Assembly (NCBI RefSeq): GCF_902506375.1
Contig: NZ_LR733284.1
Location: forward strand, 161,488-225,487
From: Microbacterium sp. 8M
GTDB taxonomy: Bacteria; Actinomycetota; Actinomycetes; Actinomycetales; Microbacteriaceae
Reading direction: 5' to 3'
DNA: 64,000 nt
Under the pieces are notes generated by a model that did not search any database, had not been told where the DNA came from, and worked only from the letters and a program-made list of their open reading frames with translations. Position numbers and translations under genes: made by a program. Position 1 is the stretch's first letter. The number at the start of each line of letters is the position of its first letter. Positions 16,519 to 25,365 of the stretch are shown one piece after another.

Positions 16519-17513
16519 CAGAAGTATCCGTTCTTCTTGCGGTCCTCCATGGCGGCCTCGCTGATCCGGTCGTCGGCGCGGGTGGCGCCGCGCTCGGTGA
16601 GCGTGGAGCGGGCGACCTCGGCGACCACCTGATCGACCGTCGCCGCGTCGGACTCCACGGCGCCGGTGCAGCTGGCGTCGCCGACCGTGCGATAGCGGAC
16701 CGTGCGGCGCTCCACCTGCTCGCCCTCGCGGGGCTGGGCGTGCTCGTTCACGGCCCACCACATGCCGTCGCGGCGGAACACCTCGCGCTCGTGCGCCAGG
16801 TACAGCGGCGGCAGCGGGATGCGCTCGCGGGCGATGTAGCGCCAGACGTCGAGCTCGGTCCAGTTCGAGATCGGGAACGCGCGCACGTGCTTGCCCGGGG
16901 TGTGCCGGCCGTTGTACAGGCTCCACAGCTCGGGGCGCTGGTTGCGCGGATCCCACTGCCCGAACTCGTCGCGCAGCGAGATGATGCGCTCCTTCGCGCG
17001 GGCCTTGTCCTCGTCGCGGCGGGCGCCGCCGAAGACCGCGTCGTGCCTGCCGGCCGCGATCGCGTCGAGCAGCGGCTGCGTCTGCAACACGTTGCGGGTG
17101 CCGTCGGGGCGCTCGACGAGACGGCCGTCGTCGATGTAGTCCTGCACCCGGGCGACCTCGAGCGTGAGGCCGAGGCGCTCCACGGTCTCGTCGCGGAACC
17201 GGATCACCTCGTCGAAGTTGTGCCCGGTGTCCACGTGCAGCACGGGGAAGGGGATCCGGCCCGGCGCGAACGCCCGGGCGGCGAGGTGCAGCACCAGCAC
17301 GGAGTCCTTGCCGCCGGAGAACAGCAGCACGGGGCGCTCGAACTCGGCGACGACCTCGCGGATGATGTGGATCGCCTCGGCCTCGAGCAGGTCGAGGCCG
17401 GTCAGGGATCCGTCTCGTCGTTCGGTTCCCGAGCGAGCGGACCGAGACGAGGGGCGCTCAGGAACCGGGGCGTCGGCGGCCGCGGCAGCGGGCAGCGTGT
17501 CGGTGATGCTCAT
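16518..17513 (-). CDS. cysD: Sulfate adenylyltransferase small subunit
   Basis: 331 residues. PVLLFSGGKDSVLVLHLAA is the PP-loop of the ATP pyrophosphatase fold (residue ~63), followed by FPVLHVDTGHNFDEVI and VFGGARRDEDKARAKERI, both CysD signatures; the C-terminus DRISEAAMEDRKKNGYF is also conserved. It adenylates sulfate with CysN. The N-terminal extension APVPERPSSRSARSGTERR is translated from a variant of the dispersed repeat. ATG 17513 overlaps the cysH stop by 4 bases, and the cysD stop overlaps the cysN start, so all three are translationally coupled. Confidence 0.95.
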   Translation of the reverse strand: MSITDTLPAAAAADAPVPERPSSRSARSGTERRDGSLTGLDLLEAEAIHIIREVVAEFERPVLLFSGGKDSVLVLHLAARAFAPGRIPFPVLHVDTGHNFDEVIRFRDETVERLGLTLEVARVQDYIDDGRLVERPDGTRNVLQTQPLLDAIAAGRHDAVFGGARRDEDKARAKERIISLRDEFGQWDPRNQRPELWSLYNGRHTPGKHVRAFPISNWTELDVWRYIARERIPLPPLYLAHEREVFRRDGMWWAVNEHAQPREGEQVERRTVRYRTVGDASCTGAVESDAATVDQVVAEVARSTLTERGATRADDRISEAAMEDRKKNGYF

Positions 17514-18325
17514 ACGTGGAGTCCGCATTCGGTCTTGGCGAGTCCGGCCCAGCGGCCGGAGCGGGGGTCTTCGCCCGGAGCGACGGGCTTGGTGCACGGC
17601 GCGCAGCCGATCGAGGGGTACCCGTTCGCGACGAGCGGGTTCACCACGACCTCGTGCGCGGTGGCGTAGGCGATGAGGTCGTCGAAGGACCACGCCGCGA
17701 CGGGGTTGACCTTGATCAGGCCGTTGCGCTCGTCGAAGGTGACGAGCGGCGTGTTCGTGCGGGTGGGCGCCTCGTCCCTGCGCACGCCGGTGAACCACAC
17801 CTCGTAGCCGCCGAGCGCCTTGTGCAGGGGTGCGACCTTGCGCATCTCGCAGCACAGCGCAGGGTCGCGCGCGAACAGATCCTTGCCGAACTCGGCGTCC
17901 TGCTCGCGCACGGTCTTCTCGGGCTTCACGTCCACGATGCGCACGTCCAGCGTGCGGGCGACCTCGTCGCGGGTGAACGTCGTCTCGAGGAAGTGGTACC
18001 CGGTGTCCAGGAACAGCACGTCCACCCCGGGGATGGCCTCGGCAACGAGGTGCGGCAGCGCGGCATCGGCCATGGAGCAGGCCACCGCGGCCAGGCGCGG
18101 GGAGACGTTCGCGGCGACCCACGCGACGACCTCGGCGGGGGAGGCCTCGTCGGGCGCTCCGCTGCGCAGCTCGGCGGCGCCGCGCTCGGCCAGCGCGCGC
18201 AGCTCGTCGAGCGAACGCTTCCGCACGGTCCCTGAGCCCGTCGAAGGGACATGGTCCGGCGGGGTCACTTCGACAAGCTCAGTGACCGGAGATGTGTGCT
18301 CAGTGACCGAACTCTGATCGCTCAC
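17510..18325 (-). CDS. cysH: Adenylylsulfate (APS) reductase, 4Fe-4S type, CysH family
   Basis: 271 residues. VDVLFLDTGYHFLETTFTRD, then the cysteine pair in PALCCEMRKVAPLHKAL and the second pair in YPSIGCAPCTKPV are the four ligands of the iron-sulfur cluster that marks reductases using APS rather than PAPS. KTECGLHV at the end carries the catalytic Cys that forms the S-sulfo intermediate released by thioredoxin. The N-terminal ~30 residues (SPVTELVEVTPPDHVPSTG) are encoded by two dispersed repeats at 18229-18290. ATG 18325 overlaps the sulfite reductase stop by 4 bases. Confidence 0.95.
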   Translation of the reverse strand: MSDQSSVTEHTSPVTELVEVTPPDHVPSTGSGTVRKRSLDELRALAERGAAELRSGAPDEASPAEVVAWVAANVSPRLAAVACSMADAALPHLVAEAIPGVDVLFLDTGYHFLETTFTRDEVARTLDVRIVDVKPEKTVREQDAEFGKDLFARDPALCCEMRKVAPLHKALGGYEVWFTGVRRDEAPTRTNTPLVTFDERNGLIKVNPVAAWSFDDLIAYATAHEVVVNPLVANGYPSIGCAPCTKPVAPGEDPRSGRWAGLAKTECGLHV

Positions 18326-20058
18326 TGCAGGGCCTCCTCATCCGCGCGGTGCGCCCAGGTCGCGAAGGTCTCGTCCGCGCTCTCGCGGTCGGCGAGATAG
18401 CGGCGGATCACCCGCTCCGCGTAGTCGGCGATGCCGTCGGCGGGCACCTTCAGGCCGCGGACCGTGCGGCCCAGGCCCGCCTCGGCGCGGTCGGAATTCG
18501 CGAGCCCGCCGCCCAGGTGCACCTGGTAGCCGGGCACCTGCTCGCCGTCGATCGTGACGAGCTGGCCCTTCAGGCCGATGTCGGCGGTCTGGATCCGGGC
18601 GCAGGAGTTCGGGCAGCCGTTCACGTGCAGGGTGATCGGGCGGCCGATCTCGGGCTCGAGCGCGCCCAGCCGCTCCTCGAGCTGCGTGATCGCCTGGGCC
18701 GCGTTGGCCTTGGTCTCCACGATCGCGAGCTTGCAGAACTCGATGCCGGTGCAGGCGATCGTGGCGCGGCGGAACAGGCTCGGCCGCGCCTGCAGGCCGA
18801 TCTTGTCGAGGCCGGCGACGAGGGACTCGACCCGGTCCTCGGCGACGTCGAGCACGAGCACCTTCTGGTACGGGGTCGTGCGGATCCGGCTGGATCCGTG
18901 CTGCTCGGCGAGATCGGCCAATGCGGTGAGCGTCGTGCCGGAGACCCGGCCGACCGCGGGGGCGGCGCCGACGTAGAACAGGCCGTCCTTCTGGCGGTGC
19001 ACGCCGACGTGGTCGCCCTGGCCGACCGGCTTCGGGGCGGCGGGGCCGTCGGGCAGCGGGGTGTCCAGGTACTCGGTCTCGAGCACCTCGCGGAACCTCT
19101 CGGTGCCCCAGTCGGCGAGCAGGAACTTCAGCCGCGCCTTGTTGCGCAGGCGCCGGTAGCCGTAGTCGCGGAAGATCCGGGTCACGCCGTGCCACACCTC
19201 GGCGACGCGGTCGGGGCTCACGAACACGCCGAGCCGCTCGCCGAGGCGGGGAACCGTCGACAGCGCGCCGCCGACCCACAGGTCGTAGCCGATGCCGAGC
19301 GTCGGGTGCTCGAGGGCGACGAACGCGCAGTCGTTGATCTCGTGCACGACGTCCTGGCTGGGGTGGCCGGTGATCGCGGTCTTGTACTTGCGCGGCAGGT
19401 TCGCCAGCGACTCGTCGCCGATGAACCGGTCGACGATCTCGCGGATCTGCGGGGTCGGGTCGATGATCTCGTCGGCGGCGATGCCGGCGACGGGCGATCC
19501 CAGGATCACGCGCGGCACGTCGCCGCACGCCTCGGTGGTGCTGAGGTCGACCTCCTCGAGGCGGCGCCAGACCTCGGGCACGTCCTCGATGCGGATCCAG
19601 TGCAGCTGGATGTTCTGCCGGTCGGTGAGGTCGGCGGTGTCGCGGGCGAACTCGGTCGAGATCCCACCGATCACGCGCAGCTGCTCGGTCGTCAGCTGGC
19701 CGCCGTCGACGCGGACGCGCAGCATGAAGTACTCGTCCTCGAGCTCCTCGGGGCTCAGGGTGGCGGTGCGCCCGCCGTCGATGCCCGGCTTGCGCTGCGT
19801 GTACAGCCCCCACCAGCGGAACCGGCCGTGCAGGTCGGTCGGGTCGATGCTCGCGAAGCCTCCCGCCGCGTAGGTCGACTCGATCCGCTCGCGCACGTTG
19901 AGGCCGTTGTCGGCGAGCTTGAACTCCTCGTTGCCGTTCAGCGGCTCCGTGCCGTCGACGGCCCACTGGCCGTGCGGCTTGGTGGGCACGCGGGCGGTGC
20001 GGGTGCGCGCGCCGCGCACCGGAGCGGCGGGCACAGCAGTGGTCGGTTCGGGAGACAT
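18322..20058 (-). CDS. sir: Ferredoxin-dependent sulfite (nitrite/sulfite) reductase
   Basis: 578 residues. The 4Fe-4S/siroheme ligands are in CTGIEFCKLA (C-x5-C) and HVNGCPNSCARIQTADIG (C-x3-C). Ferredoxin-type half domains are seen at FMLRVRVDGGQLTTEQLRVI and HVGVHRQKDGLFYVG. The size and motifs match actinobacterial NirA/SirA proteins; the operon context (cysHDN, SUMT, ferredoxin) argues for sulfite as substrate, giving sulfide. It is the first large gene of an 11-gene minus-strand operon. ATG 20058 has no clear ribosome binding site, which fits coupling to the small leader ORF 43 bases upstream. Confidence 0.94.
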   Translation of the reverse strand: MSPEPTTAVPAAPVRGARTRTARVPTKPHGQWAVDGTEPLNGNEEFKLADNGLNVRERIESTYAAGGFASIDPTDLHGRFRWWGLYTQRKPGIDGGRTATLSPEELEDEYFMLRVRVDGGQLTTEQLRVIGGISTEFARDTADLTDRQNIQLHWIRIEDVPEVWRRLEEVDLSTTEACGDVPRVILGSPVAGIAADEIIDPTPQIREIVDRFIGDESLANLPRKYKTAITGHPSQDVVHEINDCAFVALEHPTLGIGYDLWVGGALSTVPRLGERLGVFVSPDRVAEVWHGVTRIFRDYGYRRLRNKARLKFLLADWGTERFREVLETEYLDTPLPDGPAAPKPVGQGDHVGVHRQKDGLFYVGAAPAVGRVSGTTLTALADLAEQHGSSRIRTTPYQKVLVLDVAEDRVESLVAGLDKIGLQARPSLFRRATIACTGIEFCKLAIVETKANAAQAITQLEERLGALEPEIGRPITLHVNGCPNSCARIQTADIGLKGQLVTIDGEQVPGYQVHLGGGLANSDRAEAGLGRTVRGLKVPADGIADYAERVIRRYLADRESADETFATWAHRADEEALQ

Positions 20059-20101
20059 GCCGACAAGCTACGTGCGCACCGGCCGGATCCGCCCGTGTGT
20101 G

Positions 20102-20137
20102 TCATCGCCTCCGACACGCAACGTCATTGTTCGACAT
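20102..20137 (-). CDS. Candidate leader peptide MSNNDVACRRR upstream of the sulfur operon
   Basis: An 11-codon ORF, ATG 20137 to TGA 20102, has a strong ribosome binding site (CCGGAGGAAAC, ending about 10 bases before the ATG), far better than that of the reductase gene behind it. It contains one Cys codon four codons before the stop followed by three Arg codons. Actinobacterial sulfur genes are known to carry short leader ORFs, and cysteine-dependent attenuation has been described in mycobacteria, so a regulatory role is plausible. This is inference from position, the ribosome binding site and composition. Confidence 0.55.
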   Translation of the reverse strand: MSNNDVACRRR

Positions 20138-20236
20138 GGTCCAGTTTCCTCCGGGGAGGATGCGGTTCAATGGAGCGCCCGCCGTGCGGATCCGGCTCTC
20201 TCGTCGGCCGTGCGGACCGGCGCCGGACGCGTGAGA

Positions 20237-20278
20237 CGGAAAACGCCGCTCCCGCCGGGCGGTGAGCGACGTTTCCCG
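20237..20278. terminator. Hairpin downstream of the metallophosphoesterase gene
   Basis: CGGAAAACGCCGCTCCCGCC pairs imperfectly with GGCGGTGAGCGACGTTTCCCG just after the stop at 20293. Its arm (GGAAAACGNCGCTCCC) resembles that of the hairpin at 41952-42008, so both belong to one family of terminator-like repeats. Confidence 0.5.
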
Positions 20279-20292
20279 CTTCCGATGCCGGG

Positions 20293-21327
20293 TCAGTGCG
20301 CGACGTACGGCACGCGCTCCCAGCTCAGCACGTGCTCGGCGCCGGGCCGGTTGATCGTGACGTGCAGCCAGTCCTTGTTGTTCGAGGATCCGTCGACCGT
20401 CAGGCGCGTGAGGTTGTCGGCCGAGCCGGTGACGCCGTAGGTCGCCAGCCACGGGGAGCCCGAGGCGAGCGGCTGGTCGTCGTTGTACACGTGGCTGTCG
20501 CCGTTGACGAGGTAGACCTCGCCGTCGAAGGCGCTCGACTCGTCCACGAGGGTCTGCACCAGCGGCTGGAACGCCGAGATGTCGCTCCACGCGGGCGTGT
20601 AGGTCGGGTCGAACATGTCGGCCTGCAGCAGCACCATCACGGCGCGGTCGTGCTTCTGCTTCGCGGTCGCGAAGGTGCTCTTCACGAGCGAGACCGCGTT
20701 CGCCATCCGCGCCTGCTCAGCCGCGAGCTGCTTCGGACGCGGCGCGGTGTCGCCCAGGCCGGTCCACGGCTGGACGCCGTCGTTGCTGCCCACGACGTGC
20801 ACCACGGCGAAGTCGACGCCGTTACGGCGCAGCGACACGTTCTCCGGGAATCCGGCGGCGGTCTGCGCGTCGACCTCGACGGGGTTCTGGCCCAGCGAGA
20901 CGCCCGGGTTCGCGAAGAACACCGAGCGGTCGTACGCGAGGCGCTCCAACGGGTTGTACGCTCCGTTGTTCACGCGGTGGCAGTCCGTCCATTCGTTGTC
21001 GCCCGGGGTGTAGATCAGCGGGTTCGCGAACGTGTCGAAGTCGCCCTTGATCTGCTGGTACAGCGCATCGTCGCAGCGACTGGATCCGTTCTTGATGTCG
21101 CCGACGTGGAACGTCATCGCGGGATCCGCGGCGTTGATCTCCTGGATCCACTGCGGGAACAGCGCCTGCTGCGCGGCGCCGTAGGGCACGTCGCCGATCA
21201 CGGCGAACGAGTAGTGGCCGGGCTTGTCCTGGCCGGGCGCGTCCGCAGCGAGAGCGGGCGAGGCGCCGGCGGCGACGAGGGCGAGGGCGGCGGCCGATGC
21301 CGCCGCGAGGGTGCGGGGGAGGTGCAT
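20293..21327 (-). CDS. Secreted metallophosphoesterase (calcineurin-like)
   Basis: 344 residues. A Sec signal peptide is visible (ASAAALALVAAGASPALAA, cleavage near residue 28). Metal-site motifs of the calcineurin-like fold follow in order: FAVIGDVPYG, FHVGDIKNG, YTPGDNEWTDC and YLVNGDSHVYN; the GDSH motif replaces the commoner GHxH. It should hydrolyse phosphate esters outside the cell or at its surface, substrate unknown. ATG 21327 is used because GAAGGA lies ~7 bases upstream; the longer frame runs through non-coding sequence. It is monocistronic, divergent from a GntR regulator. Confidence 0.85.
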   Translation of the reverse strand: MHLPRTLAAASAAALALVAAGASPALAADAPGQDKPGHYSFAVIGDVPYGAAQQALFPQWIQEINAADPAMTFHVGDIKNGSSRCDDALYQQIKGDFDTFANPLIYTPGDNEWTDCHRVNNGAYNPLERLAYDRSVFFANPGVSLGQNPVEVDAQTAAGFPENVSLRRNGVDFAVVHVVGSNDGVQPWTGLGDTAPRPKQLAAEQARMANAVSLVKSTFATAKQKHDRAVMVLLQADMFDPTYTPAWSDISAFQPLVQTLVDESSAFDGEVYLVNGDSHVYNDDQPLASGSPWLATYGVTGSADNLTRLTVDGSSNNKDWLHVTINRPGAEHVLSWERVPYVAH

Positions 21328-21557
21328 GCGGTGTCCTTCGTTCGGGGGCGTCAGGGCGGACGCCGTACCCACCCTCGCGCTCGCCCGGGGGAGGCGGGTG
21401 GCCGATGCGTGAACGGACGGCGAACAATGCCGGTGCGGCGCGTGCGCGGTCGCGGCGGACCGGGGTGTGGCGGGCACCGATTGGCTGAGGGCTGCGTCGA
21501 ACGCGTACTCTCCCTGCACCGGCGCGTGCGCCGGAAGCGATGCGGAGGAGGGGCAGC

Positions 21558-22235
21558 ATGGCGAGCAGGGACGCGAGGTCATTGGGGGAACAGGTCTTCC
21601 ACCGGATCGCCGAGGCGATCGTGGTGGATGAGCTTCCGCCCGGCATGCGGGTGCGGGATGTGGCCCTCGGCCAGCGCTTCCACGTTTCGCGGTCTCCGGT
21701 GCGCGAGGCGCTGCATCGGCTGGAGCGCATCGGGCTCGTCGAGATCCTTCCCAGCCGGACCACCCAGGTGACGATCGTGAACGATCAGACGGTGGCGCAG
21801 ACGCTGGCATACGCGGGCTATCAGGCCGGGCTCGCCGTGCGACAGAGCCTGCCGAGGCTCACCGCGTCGGAAAGGCGGCAGGCGCTCGACCTGATCGATG
21901 AGGTGGCGCAGCAGGCGGACGACCCGGCGCGCGGGTCCGCAGCCCGTCGGGCGCTCTTCTCCTTCTTCTCCGCGCACTCGGGAAACGCGGTGCATCACGC
22001 CCACATGCGCGACATGGAGTACGCGTTCGAACGCAACCTCCGCAGCGTCGTGCTCCCGCTGGGGCCGATCGACCGACGGTGCCTCGCTGGTCTGCGGGAG
22101 GCGACGAGGCGCGGCGACGGCGACGACGGGGAGCGGTGGGTGCGGGTGCTGCACGGGCTGGCGCCTCTTCCGGCCTCGGAAGAGGATCCCGGAATATCGG
22201 ACGGAGCGCCGGAACCGCCCGCCGTGCGCCCGTAG
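21558..22235 (+). CDS. GntR-family transcriptional regulator
   Basis: 225 residues. The N-terminal winged helix is clear: LGEQVFHRIAEAIVVDEL, PPGMRVRDVALGQRFHVSRS and PVREALHRLERIGLVEILP. The C-terminal ~140 residues are helical and may be a reduced FCD-type ligand domain, though metal-binding His/Asp are not obvious. ATG 21558 is preceded by GGAGGAGGGG; the upstream in-frame ATG at 21540 lies inside that site and is rejected. The last ~25 residues are Pro/Glu-rich and poorly structured. The target is unknown. Confidence 0.85.
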   Translation: MASRDARSLGEQVFHRIAEAIVVDELPPGMRVRDVALGQRFHVSRSPVREALHRLERIGLVEILPSRTTQVTIVNDQTVAQTLAYAGYQAGLAVRQSLPRLTASERRQALDLIDEVAQQADDPARGSAARRALFSFFSAHSGNAVHHAHMRDMEYAFERNLRSVVLPLGPIDRRCLAGLREATRRGDGDDGERWVRVLHGLAPLPASEEDPGISDGAPEPPAVRP

Positions 22236-22393
22236 CATCGAGTCTGCCGGGGGGTCGCGTCCGCCCTGGGGGACGGATTCACAGGGGAGCCGTCGCGGAC
22301 GCGGGTGGGGCCATGGGGACGCGCCCCACCCCCGTGCCCGGGCCGTCATATCGCCGGTGGTCGCGCCGTCAGTCGCGCCGGGTGTTCGCGCTG

Positions 22394-23113
22394 TCAGTCG
22401 CGCGCGGCGGCGGCCAGCGCGGCGGCTCCTGCCCGGTAGCGGTCGACCACGACGTCCACGAGCGGCGCCGGGGGCTCGCGGTCGTCCAGCAGGGGCTCGG
22501 TGAGCACCGCGGATCCGGCGTCGCGGCGCGCCACGTCGAAGAAGTAGCCGTGCGCGAGCAGGTAGGTCGCGACCGGGGCGCCGGGGCGGGCCCGCACCGC
22601 CTCGGCGAGGCTCGGTTCACGCGCGGCGAGGTATGCCGGCACGACCTCCCGCCCGAGCCGCTCGGCCAGCAGTGCCGCCGCATCCTCGGCGTCCGGCAGG
22701 GAGCGCGGGTCACGGGATCCGGCGACGGCCAACACGACCGGGGTCGCATCCGCGGGGTCGCCGGCCTCGGCGAGCCGCAGCGCGAGCACCTCCGCGAGCC
22801 GGGGATCGGGTCCGAGCGGATCCGTCACCACGGCGTCCGCACGGTCCGCCGCGGCACGACCGAGGTCGACGCGCACGTGGAAGCCCTGCGACAGCAGCAG
22901 CGGGACCACCACCACGGGGCCGGACACCGCGGCGAGGGCGGTGGGGGCGTCGGGCTGCTGGACGTCGACGAATCCGGAGTGCACTGCGACGCGCTGGGCC
23001 TCGTCTTCGCTGTGCAGCCGGTCGGCGACCCGCTGCACGAGCAGGGCGATCGCTGCGGCTCCGGCATCGTCGCTCGTCCCGTGCGAGACGGCGAGCAGGG
23101 CGGGGCGGGTCAT
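22394..23113 (-). CDS. Sirohydrochlorin chelatase (CbiX/SirB-like)
   Basis: 239 residues. ALLAVSHGTSDDAGAAAIAL carries the first metal-site His, VVVPLLLSQGFHVRVDL the second conserved region (G-F-H-V-R), and a second, diverged CbiX half repeats the pattern (VVLAVAGSRDPRSLPDAEDA and VATYLLAHGYFFDVA). Family members insert Fe2+ (siroheme) or Co2+ into sirohydrochlorin. With SUMT in the sulfur operon 10 kb away and a siroheme sulfite reductase, iron chelation for siroheme is the likely role. ATG 23113 is used; no strong ribosome binding site is seen. Confidence 0.87.
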   Translation of the reverse strand: MTRPALLAVSHGTSDDAGAAAIALLVQRVADRLHSEDEAQRVAVHSGFVDVQQPDAPTALAAVSGPVVVVPLLLSQGFHVRVDLGRAAADRADAVVTDPLGPDPRLAEVLALRLAEAGDPADATPVVLAVAGSRDPRSLPDAEDAAALLAERLGREVVPAYLAAREPSLAEAVRARPGAPVATYLLAHGYFFDVARRDAGSAVLTEPLLDDREPPAPLVDVVVDRYRAGAAALAAAARD

Positions 23114-23187
23114 GGTCGGAGTGTACGCGGATCCGGCCGGGCGGTCCGGGCGCCGCGTCATCCGCGGAAAGACGACCCTCTCGAGCT

Positions 23188-23258
23188 CGTGAGAAACCGG
23201 ATCCAGCATGACACCTCACCGCAGGCGTGGTGTCTCATGCCGAAAGTGGTTTCTCGCG
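23188..23258. repeat. Long interrupted hairpin between the chelatase and VWA genes
   Basis: CGTGAGAAACCGGATCCAGC with ATGACACC (23188-23215) pairs with GGTGTCTCATGCCGAAAGTG with GTTTCTCGCG (23229-23258). It lies upstream of the chelatase and downstream of the VWA gene. The TCTCATGC and GAGAAACC blocks recur in the hairpin at 52605-52671. Confidence 0.6.
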
Positions 23259-23291
23259 GGCGTTCGCCGACCGTACGACGACGCTGCCGCG

Positions 23292-25310
23292 TCAGAAGCT
23301 CGTGACCAGGTCTCCCAGCACCGCGCCGACCTTGGACGGATCCGTCGCGTCGTAGAAGTGCGCCCCCGAGGCCGAGGAGATCGCCCGCAGCGTGTCGGCA
23401 TCGGCGTCCGCCCCGTAGGCCAGCGTGAAGATGAGCACCGGCGTCGAGTGGTGCAGCTCCGAGACGTCGTCGAGCATCGTCTGCTTGGGGGTGGTGGGCA
23501 CGGCGGTCAGGTCGGCCCCGTCGCTGAGCAGCACCACGGTGGTGATGCGGTCGGGGTCGTACGAGGCGGCCATCTGCTTCGCGTAGGTGTCCACGGCGGT
23601 GTACAGCGGCGTGTACGCCTGGGGTGTGAGCGCGCGGACCGCGGCCACGAGCGACGTCCGGTTCGTGGCGATGTCGGCGACCGGCGCCACGATGCCCGGG
23701 GTGATCGTGCCGTCGCCGGCAGAGGAGAACGCGGCGACGCCGACCTGGTCACCGGGCGTGAAGTGGTCGAGCGCTTGGATCAGGGCGGCCTTCGCGGCGT
23801 CGAGCTTGCTCTGCCCGCTGGGGGTCGGATCCGCCATCGAGCCCGACACGTCGATGAGGAACAGCACCGACGCGCGCTTGCGCACCTGCGGGAAGGTCTT
23901 GTCGATCGCGGCGATCACGTTCTGGCGCGGGAAGGTCAGCGCGCCCTGCAGCGTCTCGGCGAGATGTCCGGTGGTGCGCACGCCGCCGTCCAGCTGCCCG
24001 TTGAGGTCGCGGTAGCCGGTCTCGCGCACGAGTTGCTGGCCCTGAGCAGTGCCCGCGTAGCGGATGAAGTCCGCGCCGGCGGCCTTGATGGCGTCGTCGA
24101 CCCAGTCGCCCTTGAGCACCACCGCGGGGTTGTCCGCGACGTAGAAGCCGTCCTTCGGATAGACCGGGACCATGGCCTCCTTGGGCGGATCGCCCTGCGT
24201 GACGGTGACGCCGTCGCGGCTCACGATGCCGCGGTCGTAGTCCCACACGGCCTTCTCGTCGACGATCACGGCGGAGAAGAACTCCGCGGCGGAGCCGGTC
24301 TGCTCGGCCTGGCGCGCGTGCCAGAGGAAGTGCTCGGGGGTCGCCATGTAGTGGCTCGTGGCGAGCTCGTTCTTCTTCACGGCGGCGAGAATCTTCGGAT
24401 CCGCCATCTCGCTCGCCGTGACGCCTCCGACCGAGCCGGACGCGGCGCCGAACGAGGCGAGCAGCGCCGCCTCGCCGGAGCTCGCGACCTGCGGGCTGGT
24501 CTTGCCGAGCTTGAACGCGCCCCACTCCGGATGCCCGAGCTTGGACCACACGTCCTTCTTGGCGGACGCCGCGAAGACCTCGGACCAGGTCGGCGCCTTC
24601 TTCGTCCACCCGATCGCGTCGGCGAGCGGCTTCGGCATGGCGAGCACGATCGCGGACTGTCCGAGGCTCGTGCCCGTGGACGGCACGGCGGCGGCGCCAT
24701 CGGCGCGGGCGGCGGAGAGCCACGAGCTCGCGTCCGGGATCCACACGGCCGGACGGGATACGGCGGGCAGGTCCGCGAAGCCGGCGGCGGCACGGGTCGC
24801 GGCGACGCCGGACTTGTCCTTGGTCGCGACCGCGGTCACGCAATGCCCGGCCGCCGCGCGCGGCTGCGCGTTGTAGCCCGCGACGAGCCGCTCGACCATG
24901 GCGGCGTTCTCGAGCGAGGACAGCACGGTGAGCGGGGTGCACGGCGCCGGTCCTGCCGCGGCGGCCGGCTCGTCCTGCGGGAACGTCGCGGTCGGCGAGG
25001 GAGTCGGCGTGCCGGTCGCGCCCTCGGCGTTCGCGCGAGGCTTCTGCAGGATCGCGAAGCCGACCGAGCCGAGGGCGATCGCGAGCACGGCGATGACCGC
25101 ACCGAGCACCCAGACCATAGGCCTCCGCCGCCGCGTCCGCGGATCCGGTTCGACCATCACCAGGCCGCCGGCGATCGTGCCGGGCGGATCCGAGGGCACC
25201 CGCGCGCCGACCGGTGCCATCGGCTCCGGCGCGGCGCCGGAGGATGGCGGCTGCTCGCTGCGGCGGCGGCGCCGGCCCGGCTCGGGGGTCGTCCCGTCTG
25301 CGTCTGTCAT
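23292..25310 (-). CDS. Membrane-anchored solute-binding-like domain fused to a von Willebrand A domain
   Basis: 672 residues. A charged, proline-rich cytoplasmic N-terminus (1-63) is followed by one membrane helix (PMVWVLGAVIAVLAIALGSV, ~64-84). Residues ~120-440 resemble a periplasmic solute-binding fold (TPLTVLSSLENAAMVERLVA; YPKDGFYVADNPAVVL). Residues ~465-672 are a VWA domain with the MIDAS motif SVLFLIDVSGSMADP (DxSxS), TPLYTAVDTYAKQM and VVLLSDGAD. Similar fused proteins occur in actinobacteria without assigned function. The extracellular part could bind a ligand and assemble metal-dependently with a partner. A membrane protein gene lies just upstream in the same direction (55-base gap), perhaps an operon. 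Confidence 0.8.
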   Translation of the reverse strand: MTDADGTTPEPGRRRRRSEQPPSSGAAPEPMAPVGARVPSDPPGTIAGGLVMVEPDPRTRRRRPMVWVLGAVIAVLAIALGSVGFAILQKPRANAEGATGTPTPSPTATFPQDEPAAAAGPAPCTPLTVLSSLENAAMVERLVAGYNAQPRAAAGHCVTAVATKDKSGVAATRAAAGFADLPAVSRPAVWIPDASSWLSAARADGAAAVPSTGTSLGQSAIVLAMPKPLADAIGWTKKAPTWSEVFAASAKKDVWSKLGHPEWGAFKLGKTSPQVASSGEAALLASFGAASGSVGGVTASEMADPKILAAVKKNELATSHYMATPEHFLWHARQAEQTGSAAEFFSAVIVDEKAVWDYDRGIVSRDGVTVTQGDPPKEAMVPVYPKDGFYVADNPAVVLKGDWVDDAIKAAGADFIRYAGTAQGQQLVRETGYRDLNGQLDGGVRTTGHLAETLQGALTFPRQNVIAAIDKTFPQVRKRASVLFLIDVSGSMADPTPSGQSKLDAAKAALIQALDHFTPGDQVGVAAFSSAGDGTITPGIVAPVADIATNRTSLVAAVRALTPQAYTPLYTAVDTYAKQMAASYDPDRITTVVLLSDGADLTAVPTTPKQTMLDDVSELHHSTPVLIFTLAYGADADADTLRAISSASGAHFYDATDPSKVGAVLGDLVTSF

Positions 25311-25365
25311 CGTCGGCGTCTCCTGGTGTCAGGGGCGGATCCGCGTCGCTGCGGATCCGATGTCG

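Noticed and set aside
20328..21810. N-terminal extension of the metallophosphoesterase to 21810
   Set aside because: The signal peptide and ribosome binding site place the start at 21327; the extension overlaps the divergent GntR gene.
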